A DNA stretch of 64,000 nucleotides from Ooceraea biroi (Eukaryota; Arthropoda; Insecta; Hymenoptera; Formicidae). Shown here one piece after another: positions 1 through 12,638 of this stretch. The translations under genes and the position numbers were made by a program. Where the stretch lies: positions 6,679,838 through 6,743,837 of the forward strand of contig NC_039516.1 in NCBI RefSeq assembly GCF_003672135.1, read 5' to 3'. The stretch's first letter is position 1; each line of letters opens with the position of its first letter. The notes beneath the pieces were generated by a model, which was given only the letters and a program-made list of their open reading frames with translations, was not told the origin of the DNA and did no database searches.

Positions 1-3000
1 AAAAGAAAGAGCAATCAATCGCGAACGTGTGCGATTGTGCTCGCATTTTGTATCAAATAAAAGACATTTTCTCCACAACTGTGCATAATTCTTTAAGATG
101 TCATAACCAGTCCTTTTTCCAGTCTCAAGAGAACAAGAATATGGACTCCAAAAATAACTTGAACGATCTCGCACCGCCCGCGCAATGACAGTTTAATCTG
201 CAAAGCGAGAAATCGCTTACTCCGGACGCCCCGATTGAGAAATTGCCTTAAACCATATTTCCACCATTAACGCTGCGGGCTACGATTTGCCGATTATCTC
301 CTTCGGCGAGCCATTCCATCTTATTGGTATGATCGATAACTCGTTAGTCGAATTTTCTCAGGTATTAATCGCTTCGATATGGCGGGATAAAAATTAATAG
401 TCGCTATAACAAGACGGATAAAAGACACGAGTCCGTGTGCGCGCACTCATTATTAAATCTTGAAGAAACCTCAATGCGAAGCAGAAACCCTTTTCCCGAC
501 CGCGATTAAAAGTGAAATAAATACAATTTCCTTCGATGAAGAAAGGCATTTTCTTCATCGACATTTAATTGACATGATCGCGGAAATCAGAAAATGTAAT
601 TGATACTCGTCTGTCTCATTTCCGATAAAGAAGAATCACCACTGTTTACTTGTCCATCGAGATTAACAGGTTGGAAAACCTCTTTGTTACCTCCGAACGA
701 AAGCTAAACTAATATAAACGTGAGTGCAATCAAACTAAAAGAGACGTGAATGAGCTTCTGTTGTTCCATTGAGAGAAACGACGCACAGAAATAGTGTACT
801 CGAGAGGTAACCGTGTTAAAAATACAATGTAAAAGCATGCTCTAAGATCTTTTCTTAACTTGATAAAATATTTAATAATGCTAACTTTGCGTTGCACATA
901 ATTCCATACTTATTTAGCTCTTAAAAAGTTCAGCGTACTTCCAGTTTTAATATAGTGTTATATTTTTATACTCTACAGCTACACACTGTGCGCACATCAT
1001 TTCTTCTTGTCTCTCAAAATTTGTGTTAATATTAAAAAAATATATTATAAATAATATAACTGAACTCTCTATTAATATATAATTCTCTCTATTAATATAT
1101 AATTATTTATTATGTATACATAATTTTTACTCACCTCAGGATCGTGCCGTTATCACTTGATATTCCTCGAACCTTCTCCTCTTCTCATCAATAGCTGCTC
1201 TTTTATGGCACTCATCGTAAATATAACGCGAGAAATATCACGAAAATATAATTAATTACAATCACGCGCGCACTTTGAACGATGTTTTCAACGATTTAAT
1301 TGTAATCTCCATAAAATTTAAATCTTTAATTTTAATTTTATTTCAAAGCACAATATCATTCATATTTAATGATTAAAAATAAGATAATATGTTTCGCAGA
1401 GGATTTTACGTCGCATTTGATAAATTAATTAAAATAAAGTCTCGGAATCAAAGAACTAAGATAAGCTCGCAAAAATATGAAATCGAAGAGATCAACATAT
1501 TATATTATTGTGTGCATACATTTTACAAAAGCTATTTACGAAACTATATATACCGCGCAAAATATTGAATGGTATTCGCGATGTACACGTATTTCTTCAT
1601 TAAGGCAAAAACTACCAGTTACTTTGCCGCTCCTAAAAACATAATAATGAAAAAATAATATTATTCTATCATCAGTTATTGAAATTCATATTTCAAATTA
1701 ATTAACTTTGCGAAATATTTGCTTTGAGAAATAACTAACATGTCGATACGTCTATATGCCGTTATTCGCGGGAGTTAATTGTGTGCACATATTGATAATC
1801 TCTGATTATGGAGATTGATCGCGCTTAACATTCTCGGGAATTTGTCGCAATCGCGATTCGAGAGTTAATGTGACGCATGGACTCGCTACATCTCCACTCG
1901 AGTGTCACTGTGCGTATAACAACAAAGTGACTGATTTTAAATATACATATATATCGATGCAAAAAAACAAACCCCGGACGCTGAATGTGAAATAGACTCT
2001 GTCACGAAATATTTAACGCACAGTAAAACCCATCCATACTTAATATTCTTTTGATTTCAAATTAATCATTGATAAGCGGCGGATATATCGCTATTTCTCA
2101 TTAAATAATAATGCATGAATCGCTCGATCTGGTAATTTATGTATATTACTTCATGTCCTCAAATAAAAAATGTTGGGCAAATTACATCTAAATCGGTAAA
2201 AAATTTCAGTGCATTTCAGTGTTTGTTGATACTTGTTAAACGTGTCTCAAGAAATAGTGCTATTAACGAAAGATTTAAAGCCTTGACATAAGGAAATGTA
2301 AGATGTAAATAGTAAACGAATCGACCAATCATGATAGAGATGATTGTCAAAAATCTCAATTATAATTAATCAATCAACTTACTGCCTACGTTACTGTTTA
2401 CGGTTTTTCTTGTGTCATGGCTGGAGTTTTGCTTATCTACCCACGTTTTCATCACATGATCATGATTATCGTTGTAAATAATAACATGCTGTATGTCGCG
2501 TGTATCAGATTGCGCGTTAGGGCAGTCAGGGAAGTCTCAAGATTTTTTATCCCCACGCCAAAAATATCGAAAATCATCAATTTTCATAAAATAATTACCA
2601 AATTTCGTAAAATAATTATCACTCATATTCATATTTTTATAAATTAAAATTGAGAGAAAATATATTAAATAAAGCTAACATTTATAATGTTATAAAGTTT
2701 AGAATTAATAATCATAAATAAATATATATAAACATATTCTATCTTGATATTTACCAATTTTCAACGAGGCAAGCACTGTAAGAAGATTGAGTGACATGTG
2801 GAAAAAGATAATAAAGTTCGATTTTATATATATATTTTTTGAAAATAAATGTATTTTTAATTATTAATATAATTTAATTGTAATTATTTATATTTCATCT
2901 TATTCTAATTGCCGGTTTCCATAGCTGCAGGTTATTTGAAGGAATTTGATTTCGAAATATATAAATGTGTCGCAAACGTTTTATAAAAATAATATTTAAG

Positions 3001-4200
3001 ATAATTATTCAGCTTTCACAATTGAAAGTTTTCCATTTATCAGTCTCGAAAGATCTCTGAAAAAGTCATCACACGTTGACAGCGGTTTGGGCTTAGAACG
3101 GCGCGACTTTACAGGATCCGCGTTCCGCAGGCGTGGAATGTTTAATTAAACTCTGACGAGAACTTGGAGCATTCCGGATACACGATGCGACACACCAGAG
3201 CTCTCTATACGCCATACAATTTGCACCTTTACAACATACGATTGGCGATATTGGTTTTACAATCTTATTATACTCTTCTCATGTAGCGTCAGTTTTTCTA
3301 TGACAAAAAATTACTGTGACATAAGATTATCTGATAGAAGAGAAAAGTAATTTAATGTAATTAATTACATAATTATGTAATTTAAGTAGCTTACATAAGT
3401 TCTGGCAAAAGTGAGAACTTCTTATTTTATGAATTATTGATGAATTGTTTTCATATACTTATATAGCTAGTTTTACAATGTGAAAAAACATTTAGTTTTG
3501 TAACGTGGAAAAATATCATGGAATGTAAAACCTTATTTTAAACCGTTCATGTCATTCAATGTACTAATAATTATTAATCATGCATCTATAAAGTTATTCG
3601 GTTTACTTTAATTGAAAAAATTGTTCTATTGCATATACATGTTAAAAGAACATTGTTGTACCAAATTTGTACATATTTCTAAATCACAAATTGCTATATA
3701 AAAATGTTTCCGATATTCTTTTACTACTCAAGTTTATCATTTGATTATCCTTCAACTTTTAGAAATCCTCATATATGTCTCGTTAAAAAATGAATAGTAT
3801 GGTATATAAATATAAAAATAAATATTTAAATTATAAAGTGTCATGTTTATTATATTAAGAAATACCATATCCATATTTTTCTGCAAGTTTCGTGTTTCAA
3901 AGTAGCGTGCAGTAACGGAATGCTCCAAGCACGTTTGTAATTTTTATTGGCATTTCAAAGATTTTCCCACGCACCTCAAACTAAATCAGGATAATAAAAA
4001 ATCCCATCTTTTAAATCCCATCTTTTAAATCTGAATCTTTTACTAATAAATTATATAAAGTACAACCAAAATAAATATCTGAAGCATGAAATGAGCGTCA
4101 TGTTACCGAAAAGCGGCGTATTTTCGTGTAATTTCCGCGTTTCGAAATCGCGTTTGACCCTTTTCCCCATTTCGGAGCGCCGGGGGATGAATAACTAACC
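1..4200. other. AT-rich noncoding region
   Basis: No reading frame here looks like protein: the open frames are short and rich in Ile, Lys, Asn and Phe, as expected from AT-rich DNA. Two short direct duplications are visible. A 20-base unit ending in TATATAATT occurs twice around 1064-1105, and AAATCCCATCTTTT is repeated at about 4007-4030. A good splice-donor sequence on the minus strand at 1129-1134 is listed separately. Otherwise I see nothing that supports a gene. Confidence 0.6.
1135..1215 (-). other. possible exon with strong splice donor (minus strand)
   Basis: Read on the minus strand, this segment ends in CCTGAG followed at once by GTGAGTA, close to an ideal 5' splice site. The preceding sequence gives a charged peptide-like frame (HKRAAIDEKRRRFEEYQ) that meets a TGA just before the donor. 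A second frame starts at an ATG (MSAIKEQLLMRR) and also closes within the segment. It could be a noncoding 5' exon of a gene lying left of the window, or chance. No acceptor or partner exon could be identified. Confidence 0.2.
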
Positions 4201-4576
4201 ACTGGGGGGGTTAGCCCTTCGCTACTGCGCATGCACGCGATTGCCTACATCGACCTCTCCTCTCTTATTGTTAGACGCGCTCGAGAGCGCACGCGTGTTG
4301 GCCATTTGCGCGGTGGCCATAGCCAGTTCACAACGACGAGATACATCGTTGCAATATATCGTCGAAATATTGCTCGTGAACGAGTGAACGCGCGCAGACA
4401 ACAACGCCTAGATTAGTGAAGATAACGGACCTCGATAATATCGCTTACACAACGTACTTTCGGGCGTAGATAGTCGGTGCAGGGTATTGCTATCGCAGCC
4501 CAACGCCGATCAATGTGAAGCCCACGTAAGCGAGAGTCGTGAAGGCCAACATTGACTTGTGCTGTGGACTTCCTCT

Positions 4577-4869
4577 TATATAAGCACAGTTAGCTCGGTA
4601 TCCTCGCACGGCAGTGTCAACGCGTTCGCCGCGCAGCGAGTACGAGTGGTAATAAACGCTCGCCTGCATGATCGTGCAATTAGCTGATTAAAACTTATGA
4701 GTAATTAGAAATAAAGAGATCTGTGAAAACTTGCGTGAAACGACTACAAACGTCAAATCAGGATACTTTCGTACCGGCATAATTTTACTTGAATTTGTGG
4801 CGAATCTTTTTAAACTCAAGTGACTATTCCATGACGATAAGGATGCGCACTCCACGCGACCACACATAG
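4577..4869 (+). promoter_or_regulatory. candidate TATA promoter and noncoding first exon upstream of PMP34
   Basis: TTATATAAG at 4577-4584 is a good TATA box, with an initiator-like GGCAGTG about 30 bases downstream (near 4613). The transcript could run to ACATAG|GTAAAT at 4869/4870, and an acceptor with a T-rich tract ends at 5245 (GTATAG|GGCGG). Splicing those sites would place a noncoding exon ahead of the PMP34 start exon. A second TATA-like TATAAATA near 5264 is an alternative start. GC-rich DNA at 4200-4560 with a TGCGCATGC motif (NRF-1-like) may belong to the same promoter. This is inferred from motifs only. Confidence 0.35.
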
Positions 4870-5459
4870 GTAAATTGATATACTCTTTTGTGAACGTTCG
4901 TGATGTTGCAAAGCAAATTGATTTATGGAAAGAAATGAAAGAACTGAATTAAATCAGAAATAAAAATTAAAGATTGAAAACTAATTTGAAAACTAATTTC
5001 AAACAATGAAGAAAATGTTATTTTTTCTCCTTAAATGTTATTTAATCTTAATTAATATAAATTAGATGTCTCTCATTTGAAATTGGAGGACGTAATATTG
5101 AAATTGGTAATTTTCCAATTTACATTTAATTGAATGCTCAGTTTAGAATAGAATCGATATTTTAAAAACAAATTTATGATTTAAAAAAGTTAAACATTTA
5201 CTCTCGTCTTTAATATGCAGTTTCTTTCATATAATTTTTGTATAGGGCGGCCACAGAGTGCTCTATAAATACGTGTGTCATAAACGCCACGATCGATCGA
5301 TCGAGATACTTTGTAAACGATGCGATACACAGCATAGTTTGAATCGCATTAGCCTAGCCGCGATTACAGCAGCGCCTCGAGATAGCGAGCGAGCCGCAGA
5401 GTTTATACTGCAATTTATAATAAATTATTAAACTACCGCACTTTCGGAGCACTGCAAAA

Positions 5460-8400
5460 ATGAGTGGCGGCGGGCACAACAGAAACGTTTTTACATACGA
5501 CACGCTGGTGCACGCAATATCCGGTGCGGCAGTGAGTATACATGTCTCATACGCTGGAAATTCTACACGTGCAGCCCGCTCCGCAAAGCGATAATTCAAC
5601 ATTTTGACATTTTAGGGTAGCGTCGTCGCGATGGCAGCCTTCTATCCGTTGGATACCGTGCGAAGTCGTTTGCAATGTAAGCACATTCACATATATCGAG
5701 CACGTGATAAATCAATTCGCAGCAAATGCATTCAAATGAGACGTCAGCGATTGCTTGGCTTGCAATAAATGCGAAGTCACTCTCTGACAATTAATTTATT
5801 GTCTTTTCGTGACTTCATCGATATTAATGCTTTGTGCAATGCAAGCTAGTTGGCATTATGTATTAAATTTCTCTGAATTGTAATCCTATTGCTGATTTTA
5901 ATTATTGGTTATGCTGTTTGATTTTTCTGTTAACTTTCTCGCAGAGATTGCTCGTTCTTTATTGATACTCTTTATTTATGTGTTGTATTGCACGCTATGA
6001 TCTACAGCACGTAATTTTTATGTAAAATTTGATACAGTGAACAATGAATGTTTTGTTCGTTATTTAACATATATATAGAGAGAGAAAATCGTGTTATTAT
6101 AAAATGTTACAAAATATTTTTACTATTTATTATTTCAAATGTAAACATGTAACATTATAATATATTCGTTTTAAATATAAATGTTAAATAAAAATAAAAA
6201 TATTTTATTTCGTACATTTTATAACATTTTATAATGTTATAAAATGTACGAAAATAGAAACATGCAGAAATATTGCACGAAGAATCGTTGAAGTCTATAC
6301 CGTTGATACATTACGCTATTCATTCACTATAACGGTTACTTTATCCATCTCATCGTCTATTTCGTAGCACTTTCATTCACTATAATAATTCTGACCGGTT
6401 TGCTCCTTTTATTTCTTAGTGGAGGAGGGTCGCCAGTCGAAAAATACATTAGCGACCATACGAGAACTCGTTGCGAAAGAGGGACCGTAAGTATAAATGT
6501 AATACCTTTTTGAAGCGATTCACGTAACTCGTCTCGAATGAGTGACACTGACAAATTACGACGCAATGGACATCCGAAGAAATTGCTTTTTATGTTAATG
6601 GCAAACTGACATGAGTACGCGAACGCGTGAGCAAGAAATTATTTACTCTGTACTATTACACGTACGTGACTGGTATAACTTAACGATTTCTTTAAGGTAC
6701 ACGTTGTATAGAGGCATAGTACCCGTTCTACAGAGCCTGTGTGCGAGTAACTTCGTTTATTTCTACACATTCCATGGCTTGAAAGAGTTGCGAAGCAGGA
6801 GTCAGACGGCTGGCAGCGATTTACTTATCGCGTCGATTGCTGGTACTATCTTATTTTAGATAGAGTAACTTAAAATTCCAGCATGTGTTTCGCATAACAC
6901 AATCTTTCCTTTATAAATAGAACTTTGAGAATTCTTAAATTTATGTGATACAATCAAGAAAAAAATATAAATTAATTAAAATAAAATCAACAGAGAGAGA
7001 AAATTATATTTTACATTGTATACATATTTTGATTTAAGGCATTCGAATGAAAGATTACGAAGATGCATAATTATATTTAAAATATTGAGATTAAATGTTT
7101 TATATGTTAACAATCATTTTCAAAAATTACGTGAAAATATACTATTTATTTAAATTATTCTTTCTAAGGAAAATTTCCAAGAAGAATTCAGTTTAATCTT
7201 TTTTCAGAAGAACGTTGCATGTAACATCCGGTGCAAATTCTTGAGACAACTCAAATATATTTATGCATATCAATTTCAGGTGTGATTAACGTTCTTACCA
7301 CGACACCGTTATGGGTTGTGAACACGAGACTAAAGATGCGAGGTATCGGTGTCACGCCAGAAAGAAATAACAACGAATACACAACTTTGTACGGTAAGTT
7401 TTACGTCCCGTCAAAAAATACGTGTATACACATTTAAATGATGACCTATTTTCATTCGGTATTACCAGGTTTAGCTAAAACAGCATTATAGCATTTGACG
7501 CCTCGTTTACATCTCAAACAATATTGACGCGTTGCACACATGACGACATTAATGCATTACGTACATATCCTATGTCTGACAATATATGCACCGTATATAT
7601 TAACGTGCGTTTGTGGAATATGCATCACTACATGTACACTATGTATTTGCTTTATCACTTAAAATGATTACGACATACAATACGTGGCGTGACACGACAT
7701 TATTGCGACTGAATAAATTAGCTCGCAGAGCCATGACCTCGAGATTGCACGGTGTTATTAATGTAGGGAATAATTAAATGAGTCAATATTTTCTTCTCCG
7801 CTGCTTTTTTTATAATTATTCCATTATCGGTTTGATCTTGTGTACTCGTTACGTTTATATTATGCATGCAGACGTGTTAATTATTTCATGAAGCGAAAAT
7901 GCTAACATGTTCATTAAAAGCCACGTAAATATTGCATCACTGGAAACAACACAATTTCCTGGTAATAATTTTTACGATTTTGAAAAAACAATTAGATAGT
8001 ACGTAACGCATAATCTTTTCCAATTTATAGATTATTTACTTTAATACCGCATTTAAATTTTAAATTTAAGAATGCATTCCATCGCGCAACTAACTTGCAT
8101 CATTGCGTCTTTACAGACGGTCTTAAACACATATGGAAGTATGAAGGTTTGGACAAACTGTGGGCAGGAACGTTGCCAAGTCTGATGCTTGTCGCGAATC
8201 CCGCTATCCAATTTATGACGTACGAGAGCATCAAGAGAAAGGTCGGTGTATCTTTTGGCGGTGCTCAACCGCCGGCATGGGTTTTCTTCGCCATGGGTGC
8301 GATAGCGAAAGCGATAGCCACATCGTTAACGTATCCTCTGCAGCTCGTGCAAACGAAATTGAGGGTATCGATCATACGTTTAATTCCAGCTACTTTAGTG

Positions 8401-8792
8401 ATGACTCTAATATGTTGCGAAAGAGCGCGAAATTTAAATGGAAATTGTCGTGTGTGACTTGTTTAGTAAATTAATTATCATACTTTCAGCATGGACATAA
8501 ATTTCCCAATCTACCTCCGAACGCAGGCACACTGCAAATATTATTCTACATTCTGAAGTAAGTGCATATAATTTTTTTTATCGTTGCAATGTGCGAGAAA
8601 ACTTCAATGAACGAGTAAACTGCAACGTGAACATGTGACTTTTGCAGGAAACATGGAATAAGCGGGTTGTATCGAGGAATGGAAGCCAAACTGTTGCAAA
8701 CTGTTCTTACAGCTGCTCTGATGTTCTTGGCGTACGAAAAAATCGCGCGATTCGTTTTCCGCATACTTTTATATAAACCTGTCCTCAGATAA
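5460..8792 (+). CDS. PMP34: peroxisomal membrane protein PMP34 (SLC25A17-type solute carrier)
   Basis: Mitochondrial-carrier-family transporter of the peroxisomal membrane. Its vertebrate orthologue exchanges CoA, FAD, NAD and adenine nucleotides. Eight coding exons join in frame: 5460-5531, 5616-5676, 6420-6486, 6697-6842, 7280-7393, 8117-8364, 8490-8557, 8648-8792, giving 306 residues, about the usual length (human is 307). All introns are GT-AG. Three carrier repeats are visible, each starting with its signature proline motif: PLDTVRSRLQ in exon 2, PLWVVNTRLK in exon 5 and PLQLVQTKLR in exon 6. The second repeat has Trp in place of the acidic residue, a variation I associate with the PMP34 group. 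EGPYTLYRG and KKHGISGLYRGMEAKLLQT are further carrier hallmarks. The start is the first ATG (MSGGGHNRNVF), placed just before the first helix. An AATAAA at 8901-8906 is a good polyadenylation signal. The substrate is inferred from the family. Confidence 0.93.
6211..6250. repeat. 40-base perfect hairpin in PMP34 intron 2
   Basis: Arms of 18 bases (6211-6228 and 6233-6250) are exact reverse complements, separated by TTAT. The left arm begins CGTACATTTTATAAC. The surrounding 150 bases repeat fragments of the same words (ATAAAATGTTAC, AACATTATAA), so this may be the core of a decayed AT-rich inverted-repeat element. Confidence 0.75.
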
Positions 8793-10023
8793 CGCTTCGT
8801 AGCTAATAATGGTATTACAATGTGAACTTAAGCGTTACAGTCTTTTAAAATTTCATACATTCCTTATGCATGTTATTAACTCCCTTGTAATTCTATGAAT
8901 AATAAATTCATGACAATTGCTGTAATGCAGCTATAAATGAAACAATAGAATCTGAAAGGACTTACGTCAATTCTTACCTTCTATTTTATTTTTTGTAGCC
9001 ATCATTGTCATATAATATTATGATATTAATCGAATGGATATTTATTGATACAATAAATATTAATAGAAACGTAAATATTATTGTAACTGATATTCATAGT
9101 CCAACTTTAAGATTTGATGTATAAGATTGTTTTAAGTGTTTTTCATATGTTCTTAAACTATTATTAGCCCAGAAAACTTTATTAATATTATAACACTTTA
9201 CTAGAAGTTTACTATATTTTTTTGCTAGCCTTACTTGAAAACCTATTAATTAATAATTTATTAAAAATTAATTAATAAAAGTTTTTTTACATAATTAATC
9301 AGAATGTAATGTTATATATAGTGACGACTTCATCCAGAGCAGTCAATGAATTGCTAAATCCGTACTTAAAACGATCTTAATCCTCCTATTCTAAAAAAGG
9401 CGTGTTAACATCGTGAAGTTCTTTTTTATCGAATATTGAGGCCTCTTTTCCGCGACGCTGATTGGTTCTCTCGCTTGGCTCGAAATTCGTGTGACTTGAA
9501 CTTTGTGTTGCAAATGTCAGAATGTCATAGTGGCTGTCAGTGCGGTTATATTAATTTATTATTTCTTAGGAACGTGAAAACGACAGCTGTCAATTCTGTC
9601 AAATTTGTATTGATGAAACATGATGAAATAAATAACACCTTTAACGCCTTTTTTAGAATAGGGCTACGGGCTAGAACTTTTTCATTTCCGAGATTACGGT
9701 ATTTTCAATAGCAGAGAACTCTAGGCAATATGCCAATTAATAATATAAACATCTCAGAACTCCTCGGAAAAAGAAAAATTTTTTAATAAATAATAGATGA
9801 ATATTATTATTCGAAAACATTATTAACATTGAAAAATAAAATAGCGCGCGCCTGTGTTGTACTAGTATTATATAAAAACGGACTATAAATATCGTCTTAT
9901 ACATCTCATTGATATTTAATGACCATGTCCTGTATACTTTTTCATCAAATAAAACGCAACACGTTGTACATAGCCATTGAGAAATTAATTGGACAAGATC
10001 GATAATCGAGTTGGCGTTGAAAC
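8793..10023. other. PMP34 3' UTR and intergenic spacer
   Basis: The first ~110 bases are the PMP34 3' UTR, with AATAAA at 8901-8906. The rest is AT-rich spacer up to the next gene. An open frame at about 9436-9711 has no recognisable protein features and probably reflects the slightly GC-richer DNA around 9430-9600, which may be the promoter zone of the downstream unknown gene. Confidence 0.5.
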
Positions 10024-12638
10024 ATGCAATTGGAGGTTTCATTGAGCCTGATGAGAACGTGTCAGGAAGGAATGGTCAATTGGTTAAATCCGTCAATTGA
10101 ATTATTAGGAATATCCAAGAAAAATGTGAACACACTCGCGTGAGATACTGGCGAATTCACGAAAATCGCAACGTCACTCGCAATCGCAATCTCGGTACAA
10201 ATTGAATCACTTGACGTCTCCACAAACGCGACAGGCAAATGCGGAACAGCAGGATGAGAAGGCGGAACATGTAAATGTCATCACACATCGCGATTACACC
10301 CACAAGATCGATCGCAAGAGATCGGAGGCGATATTAAAATTTCTGACTAAACTTAAAATACGCAAGTCATTTAAACGTCTGGCGCAGCCCAACGATTGCA
10401 CGTCTGTGACTTTTGAGTGAGCATTCATAGAGAAACTTGCATTTTCTTGCGCTACTTTCTTGTATACACTATCTATACTAATGACATTTTTATGTAAACT
10501 GCTAATTTACATGTACTAATTTACTTATCGGTGTCAAAATGTACATTTTTAACTTTCAGTAGTCGTTCTATTTTATCATAGTATCGTAGTGCGTGTTTTA
10601 ATCTAAATTATTTTAGCGTCAGTCATGCTGGAGACACGATGAACCCATCATCGCGCTGCAGCACACGCGAAAATGCAGTTGACAAAATATCGACTGGCCC
10701 GATAGTTACTGCGGATAATACTTCGAAACCAGAACCTGTAACCGTATCCTACGATCACGAGGCATTTATAAGCCGGCCGAATGTCTCGAATATCGATAAT
10801 GATACGCAGAATTCGTGCTCAAATCTTGGATTATCGACGTCAATTAAGAAAAGAAATTCTTGTGCTCGCAGAAAAGCAAGTGTAATTAATAAGAAGAGAA
10901 GTGTTGTTCTTAGACCTTTGGTAAACACGAAAAAAATTACAAAGATCAGTTCACAATACGATGATGGCGAAACGAAGAAGAAACAAATACGTTCCTCAGA
11001 AATTACTCAAACAATTGAAAATTGTGGAAAAAAATTCGATGCTGTTACTGCAAGTTGCGAAACATCGCCCAAGTTTCACCAAGTTCGTCACAATATAATT
11101 TTTCTTTTAGACCTATCAACTTTAGATTAATTTATTTGATACTTTAAAGGATTTTACGTATTCAAACAATGTTCAAAAAGCGTTAGAAATAGCAGTTAAT
11201 GATAAGAACTTTACGAACGAAGTTACTCTTACACGTGAAGAAGTGAGAAGCTCGAATAAAAAAGAAATGTTTAATAAAATGAACAAAAATATAGGATTTT
11301 ATGCGTCGCAAGATAAGGCTAGCAAAATTCCACGTATAAAACCTAATACTCTTTTATCTACACATGAAGAATCTCGTGTTTGTTCGGTACTACATATTTA
11401 TTTGTTGATATAGAATATCTACTTCGTTAATACATATCTCTTAAAATAATTACAATTAACAGGATAGAAAATTGCCAATGGAAAATAGATTTCAGCGCTT
11501 CACAAGCGCAAGATTGTCGACTGCATGCAGTGAAGAGGAAAGTTATGCGTTAGTATATATTCCTATCTATACATAATCCATATATAAAATAAGATAATCA
11601 TGATTATTAGAATGATTTTATCAGTGAATGATCATACTGATTTATTCTCACATTTATATAAAACAATATTTAAATTAACACATATACTATTTTAGCGAAT
11701 TGGGAGATAGCCCAAAGAGGCAGGTTTTAAACGCGATATACCGTCAAAACTTAAAACCTGCTGTGATTTTACAAACGGTCCGCGAAAATCCGACGTAAGT
11801 GAGACACAAAAGATAAAAGTTTGAAAAGATGGAATTATTTGCATATGTTCACAGTCACCATCTTTGCAAACGATACATAAGAATATAAATAAAATAAAGT
11901 ACAAATAAAAAAAGTATAAAATAATTTAAGACATAAATAAATAAAAATTTGTGCTCAGCAATCTTTGGTGTCTCGAGAAAAGCTCAGAGATAGATGCTGA
12001 CGAAGAGCTCGAGGGAGATTTATCTGCCTCGCCGACTAAGGAATCGCGGATTATTACGGGCGCAGGCGATGACCCACGTTCCGCCACGTTGCTAAAGAGC
12101 TTGGCATTAAAATGCAAATGTCCATCGTGTAACAATCACAAGCACGCGTGTAACGATTACAAACACATGTCTGCGAATCATACCGATCGACGTATGGAAA
12201 GCGATTCCTGGAGTTCGCCCGAAGTGGAAAGCGCGAGAAAATGGTAGAAGTAAAACATCACAAAATACGAGAAACTGTTGATTTTTATACTCATCACATT
12301 TATGCACTAATCTTAATTACATATAATGTTATATAATAACATGTGATATTAACGATAATTTTTATACGCATAGGAAAACGATAAAACATCGTAAATTCGT
12401 CGATGCCAGCACCGAAGACTCGAATTTGTTGTCGGATTACAGCGGCATTAATTATAGCAAAGTTAAAGGAGCTGGAAGGAATAACGGAGTATCGAACGTC
12501 ACAAGTCACGTTAAAAAATCATCCGCAACAAGTGACACGGCGAGAATAAATATTCCTCGAACGGCTAGTTTCTCGTTCTTCAACGTCTTTTTCGATATCG
12601 TTTTCTGGCCCTTTGTTTTCTTCCGTGCAAAACGGTGA
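10024..12638 (+). CDS. uncharacterised multi-exon protein with hydrophobic C-terminus
   Basis: I do not recognise this protein. Seven exons join in frame: 10235-10416, 10617-11082, 11150-11386, 11463-11548, 11696-11794, 11959-12243, 12374-12638. They give 539 residues, ending in TGA. None of the early sequence offers an in-frame ATG, so an upstream exon is required. The best local candidate is 10024-10125 (MQLEVSLSLMRTCQEG...), phase-compatible but with a weak donor (AAT|GTGAAC), giving 573 residues. A stronger donor at 10140 (GC|GTGAGA) is out of phase with the available acceptors. The protein starts with a basic segment (HKIDRKRSEAILKFLTKLKI). A long Ser/Lys/Asn-rich, probably disordered middle follows. 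Exon 6 holds a Cys/His cluster (CKCPSCNNHKHACND). The tail is strikingly aromatic (FFNVFFDIVFWPFVFFRAKR) and could be a membrane anchor or hairpin. AATAAA lies at 13258-13263. The exon structure is well supported by phase agreement; function is unknown. Confidence 0.7.
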
